From contig NZ_CP022707.1 in the NCBI RefSeq assembly GCF_025340265.1, positions 2,728,501-2,792,500 on the forward strand: a stretch of 64,000 nt of DNA. Direction: 5' to 3'. This document shows positions 55,418-64,000 of the stretch, piece by piece (positions within the stretch are counted from its first letter, which is position 1; each line of letters begins with the position of its first letter). Position numbers and translations under genes: made by a program. Origin of the DNA: Novosphingobium sp. 9 (GTDB lineage Bacteria; Pseudomonadota; Alphaproteobacteria; Sphingomonadales; Sphingomonadaceae). The notes beneath the pieces were generated by a model that saw only the letters and a list, made by a program, of their open reading frames with translations, did not search any database and had not been told where the DNA came from.

Positions 55418-56431
55418 ATGGCGAAAGCTGAAGGCACCCCCGCCGCAAAGGGCGCGACCGAGATCGTCGCCGTCGATATCGGCGGCACGCATGCGCGCTT
55501 CGCCATCGCCACGATCGGCGCGGACGGCAGCATCACGCTGGGCGAACCCGCCACGCTCCACACCAAGGACCACGGCAGCTTCCAGCTGGCCTGGCAGGCG
55601 TTCCGCAAGATGCAGGGCGGCACCCTGCCCGATGCCGTCGCCATGTCGGTGGCGGGTCCGGTCGACGACGAGGTGATCCGCTTCACCAACAACCCCTGGA
55701 TTTTGCGCCCCGCGCGCATTCAGGAGATGCTGGGTCCGACGCGCCAGACCATCGTCAACGACTTCGCCGCCGTCGCCTATGCGGTAGCCTGCGCCGGTGA
55801 GGACCAGTTCATCCACCTGACCGGCCCTGCCGACACGCCGCTGCCCGCCACCGGCACGATCACCGTGATCGGCCCCGGCACCGGCCTTGGCGTGGCGCAC
55901 CTGTGGCGCGACAACGGCAGCTACCGCGTCCACGCGACCGAGGGCGGCCATGTCGACTATGCCCCGCTCGACCTGATCGAGGATTCGATCCTCGCCCGCC
56001 TGCGCAGCCGCCACACCCGCGTCTCGGCCGAGCGCGTGGTCTCCGGCCCGGCCATCGTCGATATCTACGCCACGCTCGCCGCGATGGAGAACAAGCCGAT
56101 CCGCGAACAGACCGACGTCCAGATCTGGACCAACGGCCTTGCCGGAACCGACCCGCTCGCCGCTGCCGCCGTCGATCGCTTCTGCCTTGCGCTGGGTGCC
56201 GTTGCCGGGGACTGCGCACTGTCGCAGGGCGCCAGCGGCGTGGTGATCGCCGGGGGGCTCGGCTATCGCATGCGCGAAACGCTGGTCCGTTCCGGTTTCC
56301 GCGAACGCTTTACGGCCAAGGGCCGATTTGGCAGCATGATGGCCCGGCTGCCCGTCAAACTCATCACTCATCCGCAGCCCGGCCTGTTCGGCGCGGCTGC
56401 CGCCTTCGCCAGGGAGCATCTTTCGTCATGA
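55418..56431 (+). CDS. glk: Glucokinase
   Basis: Phosphorylates glucose with ATP. 337 aa, actin-like fold with phosphate loop 1 [12 protein letters not shown] near residue 19, the [11 protein letters not shown] loop near 150 and the [11 protein letters not shown] glucose-binding segment typical of Glk of the E. coli (COG0837) type. Placed between edd and eda, overlapping eda by four bases (ATGA). Confidence 0.94.
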   Translation: MAKAEGTPAAKGATEIVAVDIGGTHARFAIATIGADGSITLGEPATLHTKDHGSFQLAWQAFRKMQGGTLPDAVAMSVAGPVDDEVIRFTNNPWILRPARIQEMLGPTRQTIVNDFAAVAYAVACAGEDQFIHLTGPADTPLPATGTITVIGPGTGLGVAHLWRDNGSYRVHATEGGHVDYAPLDLIEDSILARLRSRHTRVSAERVVSGPAIVDIYATLAAMENKPIREQTDVQIWTNGLAGTDPLAAAAVDRFCLALGAVAGDCALSQGASGVVIAGGLGYRMRETLVRSGFRERFTAKGRFGSMMARLPVKLITHPQPGLFGAAAAFAREHLSS

Positions 56432-57072
56432 CCGCCACCACCGACACTCTGAGCCCGTCCGCCGCCGTCGAGAAGGTGATGCGGCTTGCCCCGGTGATCC
56501 CGGTGCTGGTGATCGAGGATATCGAGCATGCCCTGCCCATCGCCGAGGCGCTGGTCGCAGGCGGCCTGCCCGCTCTGGAAGTCACCCTGCGCACCGAATG
56601 CGCGATCGAGGCGATCAAAATCATGAAGCAGGTCCCCGGCGCCGTGGTCGGTGCGGGCACCGTGCTGAGCCCCGATGATCTCAAGCGTTCGATCGATGCG
56701 GGCGCCGAGTTCATCGTCTCGCCGGGCCTCACCCCGATGCTGGCCGAAGCCGCCTACAAGACCAAGATCCCGTTCCTGCCCGGCACCGCCAATGCCAGCG
56801 ACGTGATGTTCGCGCTGGAATGCGGGTTCGACCGCCTGAAGTTCTTCCCCGCCATGGCTGCCGGCGGCCCGCCCGCGCTCAAGGCGATCTCGGCGCCGCT
56901 GATGGCCGCCAAGTTCTGCCCGACCGGCGGCGTCACCCCGCAGAACGCGCCCGAATGGCTGGCGCTCGACGCGGTGCTCTGCGTCGGCGGCAGCTGGATG
57001 GTCCCCAAGGGCAAGCCGGATGTTGCGAAGATCGAGGCGGACGCCCGTCTCGCAGCAGGTCTCGCCCGATGA
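56428..57072 (+). CDS. eda: KDPG aldolase (2-dehydro-3-deoxyphosphogluconate aldolase)
   Basis: Class I aldolase giving pyruvate and glyceraldehyde 3-phosphate. 214 aa. Catalytic Glu in LPALEVTLRTE, Schiff-base Lys in FDRLKFFPAMAAGG, and FCPTGGVTPQNAPEWL. Overlaps the following PEPC-like gene by four bases (ATGA). Confidence 0.96.
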   Translation: MTATTDTLSPSAAVEKVMRLAPVIPVLVIEDIEHALPIAEALVAGGLPALEVTLRTECAIEAIKIMKQVPGAVVGAGTVLSPDDLKRSIDAGAEFIVSPGLTPMLAEAAYKTKIPFLPGTANASDVMFALECGFDRLKFFPAMAAGGPPALKAISAPLMAAKFCPTGGVTPQNAPEWLALDAVLCVGGSWMVPKGKPDVAKIEADARLAAGLAR

Positions 57073-59876
57073 GCGGGGGCGTCGAAGCCGCTTCCGGCGC
57101 CACCCTAGGCAGCGTCGAAGCGCTCGACGCCCGCCTTCGCGAACTGCACCGGCTGACGGCGCAGACGCCCACCTACAACCCGGTCTTCCAGCTCGGCCTC
57201 GAACTCTCACGCGAGCTGGAAGCGGGCACCATGACGCTCGACGATTTCGAGCGCCTCGTCGCCGAGATGGATTGCGAGGGCCTGCGGGCCCGCGCCGCGC
57301 GGCTCGACCGCCTGCTCGCCCCCGTCGCCCCGGACGAGAACCTCGCGCGGATCGACGCGGCGGCCACCGGCGATGACTTCACCGCCTTCGCCGCCCACTG
57401 GCAGCGCCCCGCCGCGCATGTCGTGTTCACCGGCCACCCGACCTTCCTGCTGACGCAGGCGCAGGGCGATGCCGTCACCCACGCCGCCTCCACCGGGGAT
57501 CTTTCCGAAGCGTCCGTCTGCGCCGCCTCGCCCGCGCGCGACCAGATCACCCTCGATTACGAACACGCCCGCGCGATGGACGCGATGGCGCGCGGGCAGG
57601 ACGCGCGCGATGCGATCACCGCCCGCCTGTTCGACATTGCCGCCGCGCGCTGGCCCAAGCGCTGGAAGGCGCTCCAGCCGATGCCGGTGCGCTTTGCCAG
57701 CTGGGTCGGCTACGACATGGACGGGCGCACCGATATCCGCTGGTCCACCTCGATCCGCTATCGTCTGGAAGAGAAAGCCCAGCGCCTCGCCCGCTATGCC
57801 GCGATGGTCACGCCGCACGCCGCCGAGATCGGCGCGCGTCTGAGCCGCGCCGCCGCCCGTGCCGACGAGATGGCCAGGCGCTTCGCCGCCGATCTCGGCT
57901 CGCCCGATGCCCTGTCCAGCGCCGCGAACACGCTGACCGCCGAGCACCCGGACAAGCTGATCAGCCTGAGCGACGTGATCGCCGATCTGGAAGCCGAAGC
58001 CCGCGCCGCCGATGGCGAAAGCGCCCGCGCGCTGCTGGTCGCCGCCGCGGCCATGCGCGCCGATGGCCTTGGCATGGGCTGGATTCACTTCCGCGTGAAC
58101 GCCTCGCAGCTGCAGAACGCGATCCGTGCCCGCATCGACCCGGACGGCACGCTCGACCTTGCCAGCCAGGCCGCGCTGGTCCGCATGCGCGAGCTCTTGG
58201 CCGAAGTGAAGCCGCTGCGCTCCAACTTCGCCGCGCTGGCGATCGAGAACAGCACCGCCGTGCGCCAATTCCTGGCGATGGCGCAGATCCTTGCCCATAT
58301 CGACGCCGACGCGCCGATCCGCATGCTGGTGGCCGAGTGCGAGCAGCCGACGACGGTGCTCGCCGCGCTCTATTTCGCGCGGATGTTCGGCATCGATGAC
58401 AAGGTGGACGTCTCTCCCCTGTTCGAGACCGAGACCGCGCTGGAGCACGGCGGTCGCTTCCTCGATGCCGTGCTGGCCGAGCCTGCCTATCGCGACTACG
58501 CCCGCAAGCGCGGCCGCGTGGCGATCCAGACCGGTTTCTCCGACGCCGGGCGCTTCGTCGGGCAAGTCCCCGCCTCGCTCGCCATCGAGCGTCTTCAGGG
58601 CCGCCTTGCCGAGGCCATGGCCGCCAATGGCCTGACCGACGTCGCCGCGCTGATCTTCAACACCCATGGCGAATCGATGGGTCGCGGCGCGCATCCCGCC
58701 AGCCTCTCCGACCGTTTCGAATGGCCGATGTCGCCCTGGGCGCGCCGCCGCTTCGCCCGTGCCGCGATCAGGCTGGAGCCCGAAGTCTCGTTCCAGGGCG
58801 GTGACGGCTACCTGTGGTTCGGCTCGCCCGAACTCGCGCTCGCCACGCTGACGCGCATGGTCGAGATGCCGCTGTGGTCCGCCGATGTGGATGCGCCGAC
58901 CGACCCGTTCTATCGCCGCACCGACATCAGCCTCGACTTCTATCGCGCGATCCGTTCTGTGCAGCATGCCCACCTTGCCAGCAGTACCTACAGCCGCGCG
59001 ATCACCGCGTTCGGGCTGGGCCTGCTGAACGACACCGGCAGCCGCAAGTCGCGCCGCCAGTCGGACCTTTCCGCCGACCGTTCGATGAACCTGCGCCAGA
59101 TCCGCGCGATCCCGCACAACGCGATCCTTCAGCAGCTGGGCTTCCCGGTGAACGTGATCGCCGGGATCGGCACCGCGACCGAGGGCAATCTGGAGGAGAT
59201 CGCCGACCTGCTGCGCTCCAGCGAGCGCGGGCGCACGGTGATGCGTCTGGTCCGCGCCGCGAATGCGCTGGCCTCGATCAAGACGGTGGCGGCCTTCGGC
59301 GAGCTGTACAACTCCGCCTACTGGGCCAGCCGCCCCTATCGCGGCGACGAGCAGCAGATTTCGGATGGCTGCATGCGGCTGGCGGAATACCTCATCAAGG
59401 ATGACCGGATGGGCGTGTTCCGTCGCCTCGGCTCGCGCCTGCGCGTCGATGCGATGAAGCTGCACAAGCTGTTCGAGCTGATCCCCGACGAGGCCCCGCT
59501 GCCCGACCGCGAGCGCACCCGGCGCAACATCGGCGCCCTGCAGGCCATCCGCCTCGCGCTGTTCCAGCACATGTTCCTGCGCACCGTCAGCGTGCCGCAG
59601 TTCAGCCGCGCCAACGACATCAGCCGCGACGACGTGCTGGAGATGGTGTTCACCCTGCGCATCGACGATGCCCTCGCCCAGATGCGCCGCGCCTTCCCGG
59701 TCCACTTCCCCTCGATCCGCGACTTCAACGTCGACGAGCCGAGCGACTACCCGGATTCGAGCGCGGGCGGATACGTCCAGATCCACCGCGACTTCATCCA
59801 CCCCATCGCCCGCTGCCACGACCTCTCGCTGCGGATCACCACCGCGATCGCGAACGAATTCGGCGCGCATGGGTGA
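57069..59876 (+). CDS. Divergent phosphoenolpyruvate carboxylase-like protein
   Basis: 935 aa, the length of PEPC. Conserved PEPC landmarks are present in changed form: VFTGHPTF (the TAHPTE loop, catalytic His about 123), WVGYDMDGR (WxGGDRDGN in the classical enzyme), IQTGFSDAGRFVGQVPASLAIERLQ (GYSDSGKDAG region) and FNTHGESMGRGAHP (FHGRGGSVGRGG loop). In that last loop the family's FHGRGG arginine is missing and the loop is two residues shorter, although the later GRG arginine stays. Either a divergent PEPC that refills oxaloacetate for the Entner-Doudoroff pathway or a changed function. Translationally coupled to eda. Confidence 0.75.
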   Translation: MSGGVEAASGATLGSVEALDARLRELHRLTAQTPTYNPVFQLGLELSRELEAGTMTLDDFERLVAEMDCEGLRARAARLDRLLAPVAPDENLARIDAAATGDDFTAFAAHWQRPAAHVVFTGHPTFLLTQAQGDAVTHAASTGDLSEASVCAASPARDQITLDYEHARAMDAMARGQDARDAITARLFDIAAARWPKRWKALQPMPVRFASWVGYDMDGRTDIRWSTSIRYRLEEKAQRLARYAAMVTPHAAEIGARLSRAAARADEMARRFAADLGSPDALSSAANTLTAEHPDKLISLSDVIADLEAEARAADGESARALLVAAAAMRADGLGMGWIHFRVNASQLQNAIRARIDPDGTLDLASQAALVRMRELLAEVKPLRSNFAALAIENSTAVRQFLAMAQILAHIDADAPIRMLVAECEQPTTVLAALYFARMFGIDDKVDVSPLFETETALEHGGRFLDAVLAEPAYRDYARKRGRVAIQTGFSDAGRFVGQVPASLAIERLQGRLAEAMAANGLTDVAALIFNTHGESMGRGAHPASLSDRFEWPMSPWARRRFARAAIRLEPEVSFQGGDGYLWFGSPELALATLTRMVEMPLWSADVDAPTDPFYRRTDISLDFYRAIRSVQHAHLASSTYSRAITAFGLGLLNDTGSRKSRRQSDLSADRSMNLRQIRAIPHNAILQQLGFPVNVIAGIGTATEGNLEEIADLLRSSERGRTVMRLVRAANALASIKTVAAFGELYNSAYWASRPYRGDEQQISDGCMRLAEYLIKDDRMGVFRRLGSRLRVDAMKLHKLFELIPDEAPLPDRERTRRNIGALQAIRLALFQHMFLRTVSVPQFSRANDISRDDVLEMVFTLRIDDALAQMRRAFPVHFPSIRDFNVDEPSDYPDSSAGGYVQIHRDFIHPIARCHDLSLRITTAIANEFGAHG

Positions 59877-59877
59877 G

Positions 59878-60216
59878 ATGGGCTTAGTCGATCTATACCG
59901 GCAATACGGGTTCTGGCGGACGGCGGCGCTGCTTGCCGGTTGCATCCTGTTCATCGCGCCCCTCGTCGCGCTTGACGGGTGGCTGTCCGGCAAGACCGGC
60001 TGGCGCGAAGCCTATGGTTTTTCCTGCCATCGCAAATGCATGTTCGAGGACATGTATTACAGCCCTCGCCTGCTGGCGCACCACACCGGCTACGAGATCG
60101 GCCTGTTCGCGCTGATCTGGTTCCTGCCTGCGGTGTTTGCGCTGAGCCTCGCCATCATCCTGCTCCGACGCCGGTTGACCTCTTCCCGCAACCGCATTCG
60201 CCCGATGGACGGCTGA
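59878..60216 (+). CDS. Small two-helix membrane protein of unknown function
   Basis: 112 aa. Two hydrophobic segments (AALLAGCILFIAPLVALDGWL and IGLFALIWFLPAVFALSLAIILL) with a 50-residue loop between them that has a pair of cysteines (CHRKC) and Met/Tyr/His residues (MFEDMYYSPRLLAHH). Its start overlaps or abuts the PEPC-like stop; an ATG at 59869 is an alternative. Possibly part of the same operon. No family recognised. Confidence 0.7.
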   Translation: MGLVDLYRQYGFWRTAALLAGCILFIAPLVALDGWLSGKTGWREAYGFSCHRKCMFEDMYYSPRLLAHHTGYEIGLFALIWFLPAVFALSLAIILLRRRLTSSRNRIRPMDG

Positions 60217-60305
60217 GCGCACCCCGGCCCAGCCCACCCTGGCCTGACCCACCCCGTCCGGCCCCACCCCGTCCGGCTAGGTCACTGCGTTCCCAAGCCT
60301 TCCGG

Positions 60306-60359
60306 CCCTCCCGCAAGCGGGAGGGCAATGCTGGTTTCCCCTCCCGCTTGCGGGAGGGG
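60306..60359. repeat. Pair of intergenic palindromes
   Basis: CCCTCCCGC-AA-GCGGGAGGG (60306-60325) and CCCCTCCCGC-TT-GCGGGAGGGG (60338-60359) are perfect hairpins in tandem, 12 bp apart. They resemble bacterial interspersed mosaic repeats common between sphingomonad genes, and lie between convergent genes. The surrounding 60217-60434 holds only GC-rich filler with short repeats such as CACCCCGTCCGGC (twice at about 60250-60280). Confidence 0.75.
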
Positions 60360-60434
60360 AGCGAGACTTGCAGAGCCGTAGGCGAAGCTAGTCGCAGCGG
60401 GGTGGGCAATACCTGGCGGATGGCCCGCCCCGCT

Positions 60435-61712
60435 TCAGAACCCCTGCTGGTCCAGTTCGCGCAGGTCCAGCAGTTCGCACAGGCGCGCGCGGGCGATCAC
60501 GCAGTCGCGCCAGAGCGCGGGGCTGGAGAGGTCGTCCACGGCGATCGTCTCGGGCCAGCATTCGCGCACCAGTGCTTCGATGGCGTCGATCTTCGCACTG
60601 CCTAGCAGAAAGCGCGGATCGACGTGCTCGGGATCGGCGACGACCCGCAGGCGCAGGCAGGCAGGACCGCCGCCATTGGCCATCGATTCGCGCAGGTCGT
60701 GGACGAACAGGTGCCGGATCGGCCCATTTCCGGCGACATGCGCCTCCAGCCAGTTCCAGACGGACGGCGTGCCTTTCGCCTCGCCCGGCAGCACCAGTGC
60801 CGCCTCGCCCGAAGGCAAGGTGACGAGCTGCGCGTTGAACAGGTACGACGAGACCGCATCGGCCAGGCTCACCGCGCTGGCGGGAACCTCGACGATCTCG
60901 ATCTCGGGCAGCTTGGCGCGCAGTTCGGCATAGAGCCCCTCGCGGTCGGCGAAGGCCAGTTCGTGCGTGAACAGCACCCGCTCGTTGGCGACGGCGACCA
61001 CATCGTTATGGAACGCGCCTGCGGCAATCGCCTCGGGCGACTGCTGGGCGAAGACCGTGCGCGCCGGGTCGAGGCCGTGGAGCCGCGCCACCGCCTCGCT
61101 CGCCTCGCGGTGCTGGCGCGCGGGGAACGGGCTGGCTGTCTCCCCCTTGGCAGCCTCGCCATAAACGAACACCTCGACACCCGGCGCCCAGTGCGCGGCG
61201 GCAAGGCGCATGTGGTTGGCCGCGCCCTCGTCTCCGAACGGGGCCGGGATCGGGGCATGGACGGCAAAATGCGCGCTATCCGCAAAGGCCAGCTGCACCT
61301 GCGCCAGCGTCTCGCGCCATTCATGGCTGCGGTGCGGCATCGTCACCAGATTGGCGACGGTCAGGTGGCAGCGCCCGTCCACCGTGTCCGGCCCCGGCGA
61401 CACGGTGGCGGCATTGGCGGCCCACATCGCGGAAGCAGACATGGCATTGGCGCGCAAGGCCGGGCTGGCCTCATGCATGGTGGTGCCGAGCTGGCGCAGC
61501 CACGCCTCGTCCGGGCGGCAGTGCGGCAGGAACAGGCCCTGCACCAGCCCCCGCTCCCAATTGGCGCGCATCTTGGCGAGGCCCTGCAAGGCCGCCGCGC
61601 GCGGGGCCGAGGGCTTGCCGAAATTGCGCGCCGAGGCAAGGTTGCCAAGGCTCAGCCCGGCATAGTTGTGGCTGGGGCCGACCAGCCCGTCGAAATTGAT
61701 CTCGGTAAGCAT
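60435..61712 (-). CDS. astB: N-succinylarginine dihydrolase AstB
   Basis: Second enzyme of the arginine succinyltransferase pathway; splits succinylarginine into succinylornithine, NH3 and CO2. 425 aa, pentein fold. The start TEINFDGLVGPSHNYAGLSLGN is highly diagnostic of AstB; the family landmarks GAFHNDVVAVANERVLF and SMANGGGPACLRLRV are also present. Last gene of the operon, 23 bp behind astA. Confidence 0.96.
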   Translation of the reverse strand: MLTEINFDGLVGPSHNYAGLSLGNLASARNFGKPSAPRAAALQGLAKMRANWERGLVQGLFLPHCRPDEAWLRQLGTTMHEASPALRANAMSASAMWAANAATVSPGPDTVDGRCHLTVANLVTMPHRSHEWRETLAQVQLAFADSAHFAVHAPIPAPFGDEGAANHMRLAAAHWAPGVEVFVYGEAAKGETASPFPARQHREASEAVARLHGLDPARTVFAQQSPEAIAAGAFHNDVVAVANERVLFTHELAFADREGLYAELRAKLPEIEIVEVPASAVSLADAVSSYLFNAQLVTLPSGEAALVLPGEAKGTPSVWNWLEAHVAGNGPIRHLFVHDLRESMANGGGPACLRLRVVADPEHVDPRFLLGSAKIDAIEALVRECWPETIAVDDLSSPALWRDCVIARARLCELLDLRELDQQGF

Positions 61713-61735
61713 GTCCGCCCTTTCAGGCTGCCGGT

Positions 61736-62755
61736 TCAGGCAGAAGCATAAGTGATGGTATCGCCGATCGAGACGCCCAGCAGCGCCGCAGACTGCTCGT
61801 CAAGCGTCACGCCCTCGCCGATAAGCCCCACTTCGCCCAGCGAGGCGCGGAAATCGATCAACCGCCCGGTGGCGACGATATGCGAGGGGCTTTCCTCGGG
61901 CAGGCCCGCGATCGACACCACGGTATCGCTGCGCGCGCCCGCCAGCGTGCGGATCTGGTCGGTCTTGGCGATCATCGTCGGGCCGCCATCGAAGATATCG
62001 ACGTAGTTCTGGAAGGCGAAGTTCTCCGCCTCCAGCATGCGCATCGCCGGGCGCCCGGAGTAGTGCGGCTGGCCCATCACCTGCCGCGCCCCTTCGGAGA
62101 GCAGCGCGGTGTAGATCGGGTGCTTGGGCATCAGGTCGGCGATGAACTGGTTGCCGTGCTTGGCGTTGAACTCGTCGGCATCGCGGAACGACATGTCGAA
62201 GAAGCGCCCGGCGAGCCCATCCCAGAACGGCGAGTTACCGGCATCGTCGATCGCCCCGCGCAGTTCGGCCAGCGTCGTCTCGCCAAAGCGCGATCGATGC
62301 TCGCGAATGAACAGGTAGCGGCTGCGCGCCAGCAGCTTGCCCACGCCCGCCGAGCGTTCGGTGGCGTCGAGATAGAGCCCGCCCACCTCGCTCGCGCCGT
62401 CAAGATCGGTGCACAGTGTCAGCATCTCGGCGCGGAAGGTGCGGTCCAGCTCGCGCGAGTGCTGGGTAATCCGGCCGATGCGATAGGAGTAGAACGGGAA
62501 CTCGGTGCCGACCTGCGAAAAGGCCTGACAGGTGCCGCGCACCTTGCCGGTGGCGGTATCCTCCAGAATGAACACGAACAGGTCGTTGGCGATCTCCTCG
62601 CTGTCGCGCGCGAAGCACTTCGCGGTGCGCTTCAGCTTGGCTTCCAGCGTCGGACGGTCGGGCGGCAGGTTGGTGAAACCGCCGCCGGTGCCCTTGGCCA
62701 TGCGGTAGAGGGCATCGAGATCGGTCTCGCGGGCGGTGCGCAGAAGAAATGTCAT
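61736..62755 (-). CDS. astA: Arginine N-succinyltransferase AstA
   Basis: First enzyme of the pathway, GNAT-like; uses succinyl-CoA to acylate arginine. 339 aa from MTFLLRTARETDLDALYRMA. Family landmarks: GGGFTNLPPDR near residue 24, LYLDATERSAGVGKLLARSRYLF near 145 and PIYTALLSEGARQVMGQPHYSGRPAMRMLEAENF near 230. Overlaps the M20 gene by four bases (ATGA). Confidence 0.96.
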   Translation of the reverse strand: MTFLLRTARETDLDALYRMAKGTGGGFTNLPPDRPTLEAKLKRTAKCFARDSEEIANDLFVFILEDTATGKVRGTCQAFSQVGTEFPFYSYRIGRITQHSRELDRTFRAEMLTLCTDLDGASEVGGLYLDATERSAGVGKLLARSRYLFIREHRSRFGETTLAELRGAIDDAGNSPFWDGLAGRFFDMSFRDADEFNAKHGNQFIADLMPKHPIYTALLSEGARQVMGQPHYSGRPAMRMLEAENFAFQNYVDIFDGGPTMIAKTDQIRTLAGARSDTVVSIAGLPEESPSHIVATGRLIDFRASLGEVGLIGEGVTLDEQSAALLGVSIGDTITYASA

Positions 62756-63960
62756 GGGGCCACACCATGGCGGTCGAGCCGGTACATCACAAGCGCCGTC
62801 AGCGCCGCGCGCGCTTCCAGCAAGGAGGCGATCAGGAATTCGTCGGGCGAATGGATCGCGCCGCCCAAGGCGCCCATCGTGTCGAGCACCGGCACCCCGC
62901 AGGCCGCGATGTTGTTGCCGTCGCACACCCCGCCGGTATCCTGCCAGCGCATCGGCTGGCCAAGGTCCGCCGCCGCCTGACTGACGAGGCCATAGAGCGC
63001 CTCGGTCTTCGCGCCAACCGGCTTGGGCGGGCGCGAGACGCCGCCGTGGACATGGATATGCACATCGTGCTGCGCCGAGACCGCCGCGATCAGCGCGGCG
63101 ACTTCGGCCTGCGCCGTCTCGGCAAGCTCAGGCGTGCGGGGGCGCATGTTGAAGTGCAGGATCGCAAGGTCGGGCACGGTGTTGTTCGGCCCGCCGCCCT
63201 CGATCCGCGCCGGATTCACCGTCAGCCCCTCGCGCACCAGCGCGGCCAGCCGCAGCGCGAGGTCGGACGCGGCGAGCACCGCATTGCGCCCCTCCTGCGG
63301 GTTGCGCCCGGCATGGGCGGAGCGACCGTGGATGACGAGCGCATAGTTGCCCGAACCCGGCCTGGCCCGCGCCATCGAGCCATCGGGCAGCGCCGGTTCA
63401 TAAGTCAGCGCCGCCAGCTTGCCTTGCGCCAGCTGCGCGATCAGTGCGGCGGAGGACAGCGATCCGGTCTCCTCGTCGCTGTTGATCAGCACGTCGTAGC
63501 CGAGTGTCGTCTCCCCTGCCTGCTCGTAGGCCAGCAGCCCTGCCAGCATCACGGCAAGGCCGCCTTTCATGTCGGCGGTGCCGGGGCCGTGGAGCGTATC
63601 CTCGTCCAGCCAGTCGCAGGTCTGGAACGGGTGCGCCTCGGGGTAGACGGTGTCCATGTGCCCGGTCAGGATCACGCGCCGCGCCGCTTCGGGGCGCACC
63701 GAGAGCACCAGATGGCGGCCATGCATGACGCTGCGCGCAATCCCTTGCGCATCGACCTTCTCGACCGGCGCGGGTTCGACCAGCCGCACCTCGCCGGGAA
63801 GCTGCGCGAAGGCCTCGCTCAGCAGGTCCGCCATGCGCGCCAGACCGGCAAGGTTCGCCGTGCCCGAGTTCACCGCCGCCCAGTCGAGCGTGTGCCGCAG
63901 GATCGGCGCGCGCGCGATCGGGGCGATCAGCGCCTGTTCGGCGCCCGACAGTCCGCTCAT
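62752..63960 (-). CDS. M20-family metallohydrolase in the ast operon
   Basis: 402 aa, M20 peptidase family (carboxypeptidase G2/ArgE-like). Metal ligands are visible: His in LTGHMDTVYP near 99, Asp in HGPGTADMKGG near 128, the Glu pair in NSDEETGSLSS near 160, and the final His in GGAIHSPDEF near 375. A dimerisation domain (residues about 180-290, NYALVIHGRSAHAGRNPQEGRNA) is inserted. Being coupled to astA, it probably removes an N-acyl group or the succinyl group in arginine breakdown, a job done by the unrelated AstE in E. coli; that is inference. Confidence 0.85.
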   Translation of the reverse strand: MSGLSGAEQALIAPIARAPILRHTLDWAAVNSGTANLAGLARMADLLSEAFAQLPGEVRLVEPAPVEKVDAQGIARSVMHGRHLVLSVRPEAARRVILTGHMDTVYPEAHPFQTCDWLDEDTLHGPGTADMKGGLAVMLAGLLAYEQAGETTLGYDVLINSDEETGSLSSAALIAQLAQGKLAALTYEPALPDGSMARARPGSGNYALVIHGRSAHAGRNPQEGRNAVLAASDLALRLAALVREGLTVNPARIEGGGPNNTVPDLAILHFNMRPRTPELAETAQAEVAALIAAVSAQHDVHIHVHGGVSRPPKPVGAKTEALYGLVSQAAADLGQPMRWQDTGGVCDGNNIAACGVPVLDTMGALGGAIHSPDEFLIASLLEARAALTALVMYRLDRHGVAP

Positions 63961-64000
63961 GCCGGAACGACGTCGGTCAGCTTGCCCGCCAATGCAGCCG
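63957..64000 (-). CDS. C-terminal end of an upstream gene (cut by window edge)
   Basis: The last codons read AALAGKLTDVVPA and stop; TGA overlaps the M20 ATG (ATGA), so the gene is cotranslated with the ast operon. Too short to name; another ast enzyme such as AstD is the natural guess from context. Confidence 0.5.
   Translation of the reverse strand, partial: AALAGKLTDVVPA

Noticed and set aside
60217..60434. Small RNA or gene in the astB downstream gap
   Set aside because: The region is explained by tandem GC palindromes and short C-rich repeats; no promoter or conserved fold could be recognised by eye.

Overview
The window is about 64 kb of high-GC alphaproteobacterial chromosome. Gene content points to a sphingomonad, most likely Novosphingobium or a close relative: a dcw cluster with a long FtsL, a zwf-edd-glk-eda Entner-Doudoroff run followed by a divergent PEP-carboxylase-like gene, an ast arginine catabolic operon, a chromosomal VirB cluster and TonB-dependent receptors. 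This assignment rests on gene content only. There is no rRNA, tRNA, CRISPR array, prophage or classical insertion sequence that I can see.

Layout. 1-10.8 kb (minus): dcw cluster mraZ-rsmH-ftsL-ftsI-murE-murF-mraY-murD-ftsW-murG, tightly overlapping. 11.3-15.2 kb (minus): a small membrane protein, cysK, a gene of unknown function downstream of a strong Fur box, and ccmAB. 15.2-18.2 kb: phhB, an acyltransferase, a DNA glycosylase, a 2Fe-2S ferredoxin and two copies of a long palindromic repeat. 18.2-25.1 kb (minus): a three-gene operon of two transglutaminase-fold proteins and a circularly permuted ATP-grasp/alpha-E fusion. 25.3-29.2 kb: ppk and ppx. 29.2-30.2 kb: a PepSY protein and an MgtC homologue. 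30.3-37.7 kb (minus): virB2-B3-B4-B6-B9-B10-B11. 37.8-43.0 kb: a TPR protein, a surface-type lipoprotein and a TonB-dependent receptor. 43.1-43.9 kb: a Mn2+ riboswitch and a GDT1/TMEM165-family exporter. 43.9-51.6 kb: an atypical response regulator, a PlcP-Agt-like lipid-remodelling pair, a GIY-YIG gene between perfect inverted repeats, and phoB, phoU, a phosphate-type porin and phoR. 52-60.2 kb: zwf, edd, glk, eda, a PEPC-like gene and a small membrane protein. 60.4-64 kb (minus): astB, astA, an M20 hydrolase and the end of another gene.

The most coherent theme is phosphate. PhoB-box-like arrays (TGTCAT-type half-sites at 11-bp spacing) lie upstream of phoR, phoU, the porin, plcP-agt, the atypical response regulator, the lipoprotein/TonB receptor pair, ppk (weaker) and, unexpectedly, virB2. 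Together with ppk and ppx this looks like a phosphate-starvation island covering sensing, polyphosphate storage, outer-membrane uptake and lipid replacement; pstSCAB is not in the window.

The sequence also carries eight single-base losses (murD, three in the ATP-grasp fusion, one each in the DUF2126 protein, mgtC, virB9 and phoB). All have the same sign and lie in C/G runs, mostly CCGG-like, so I read them as sequencing errors rather than real pseudogenes.
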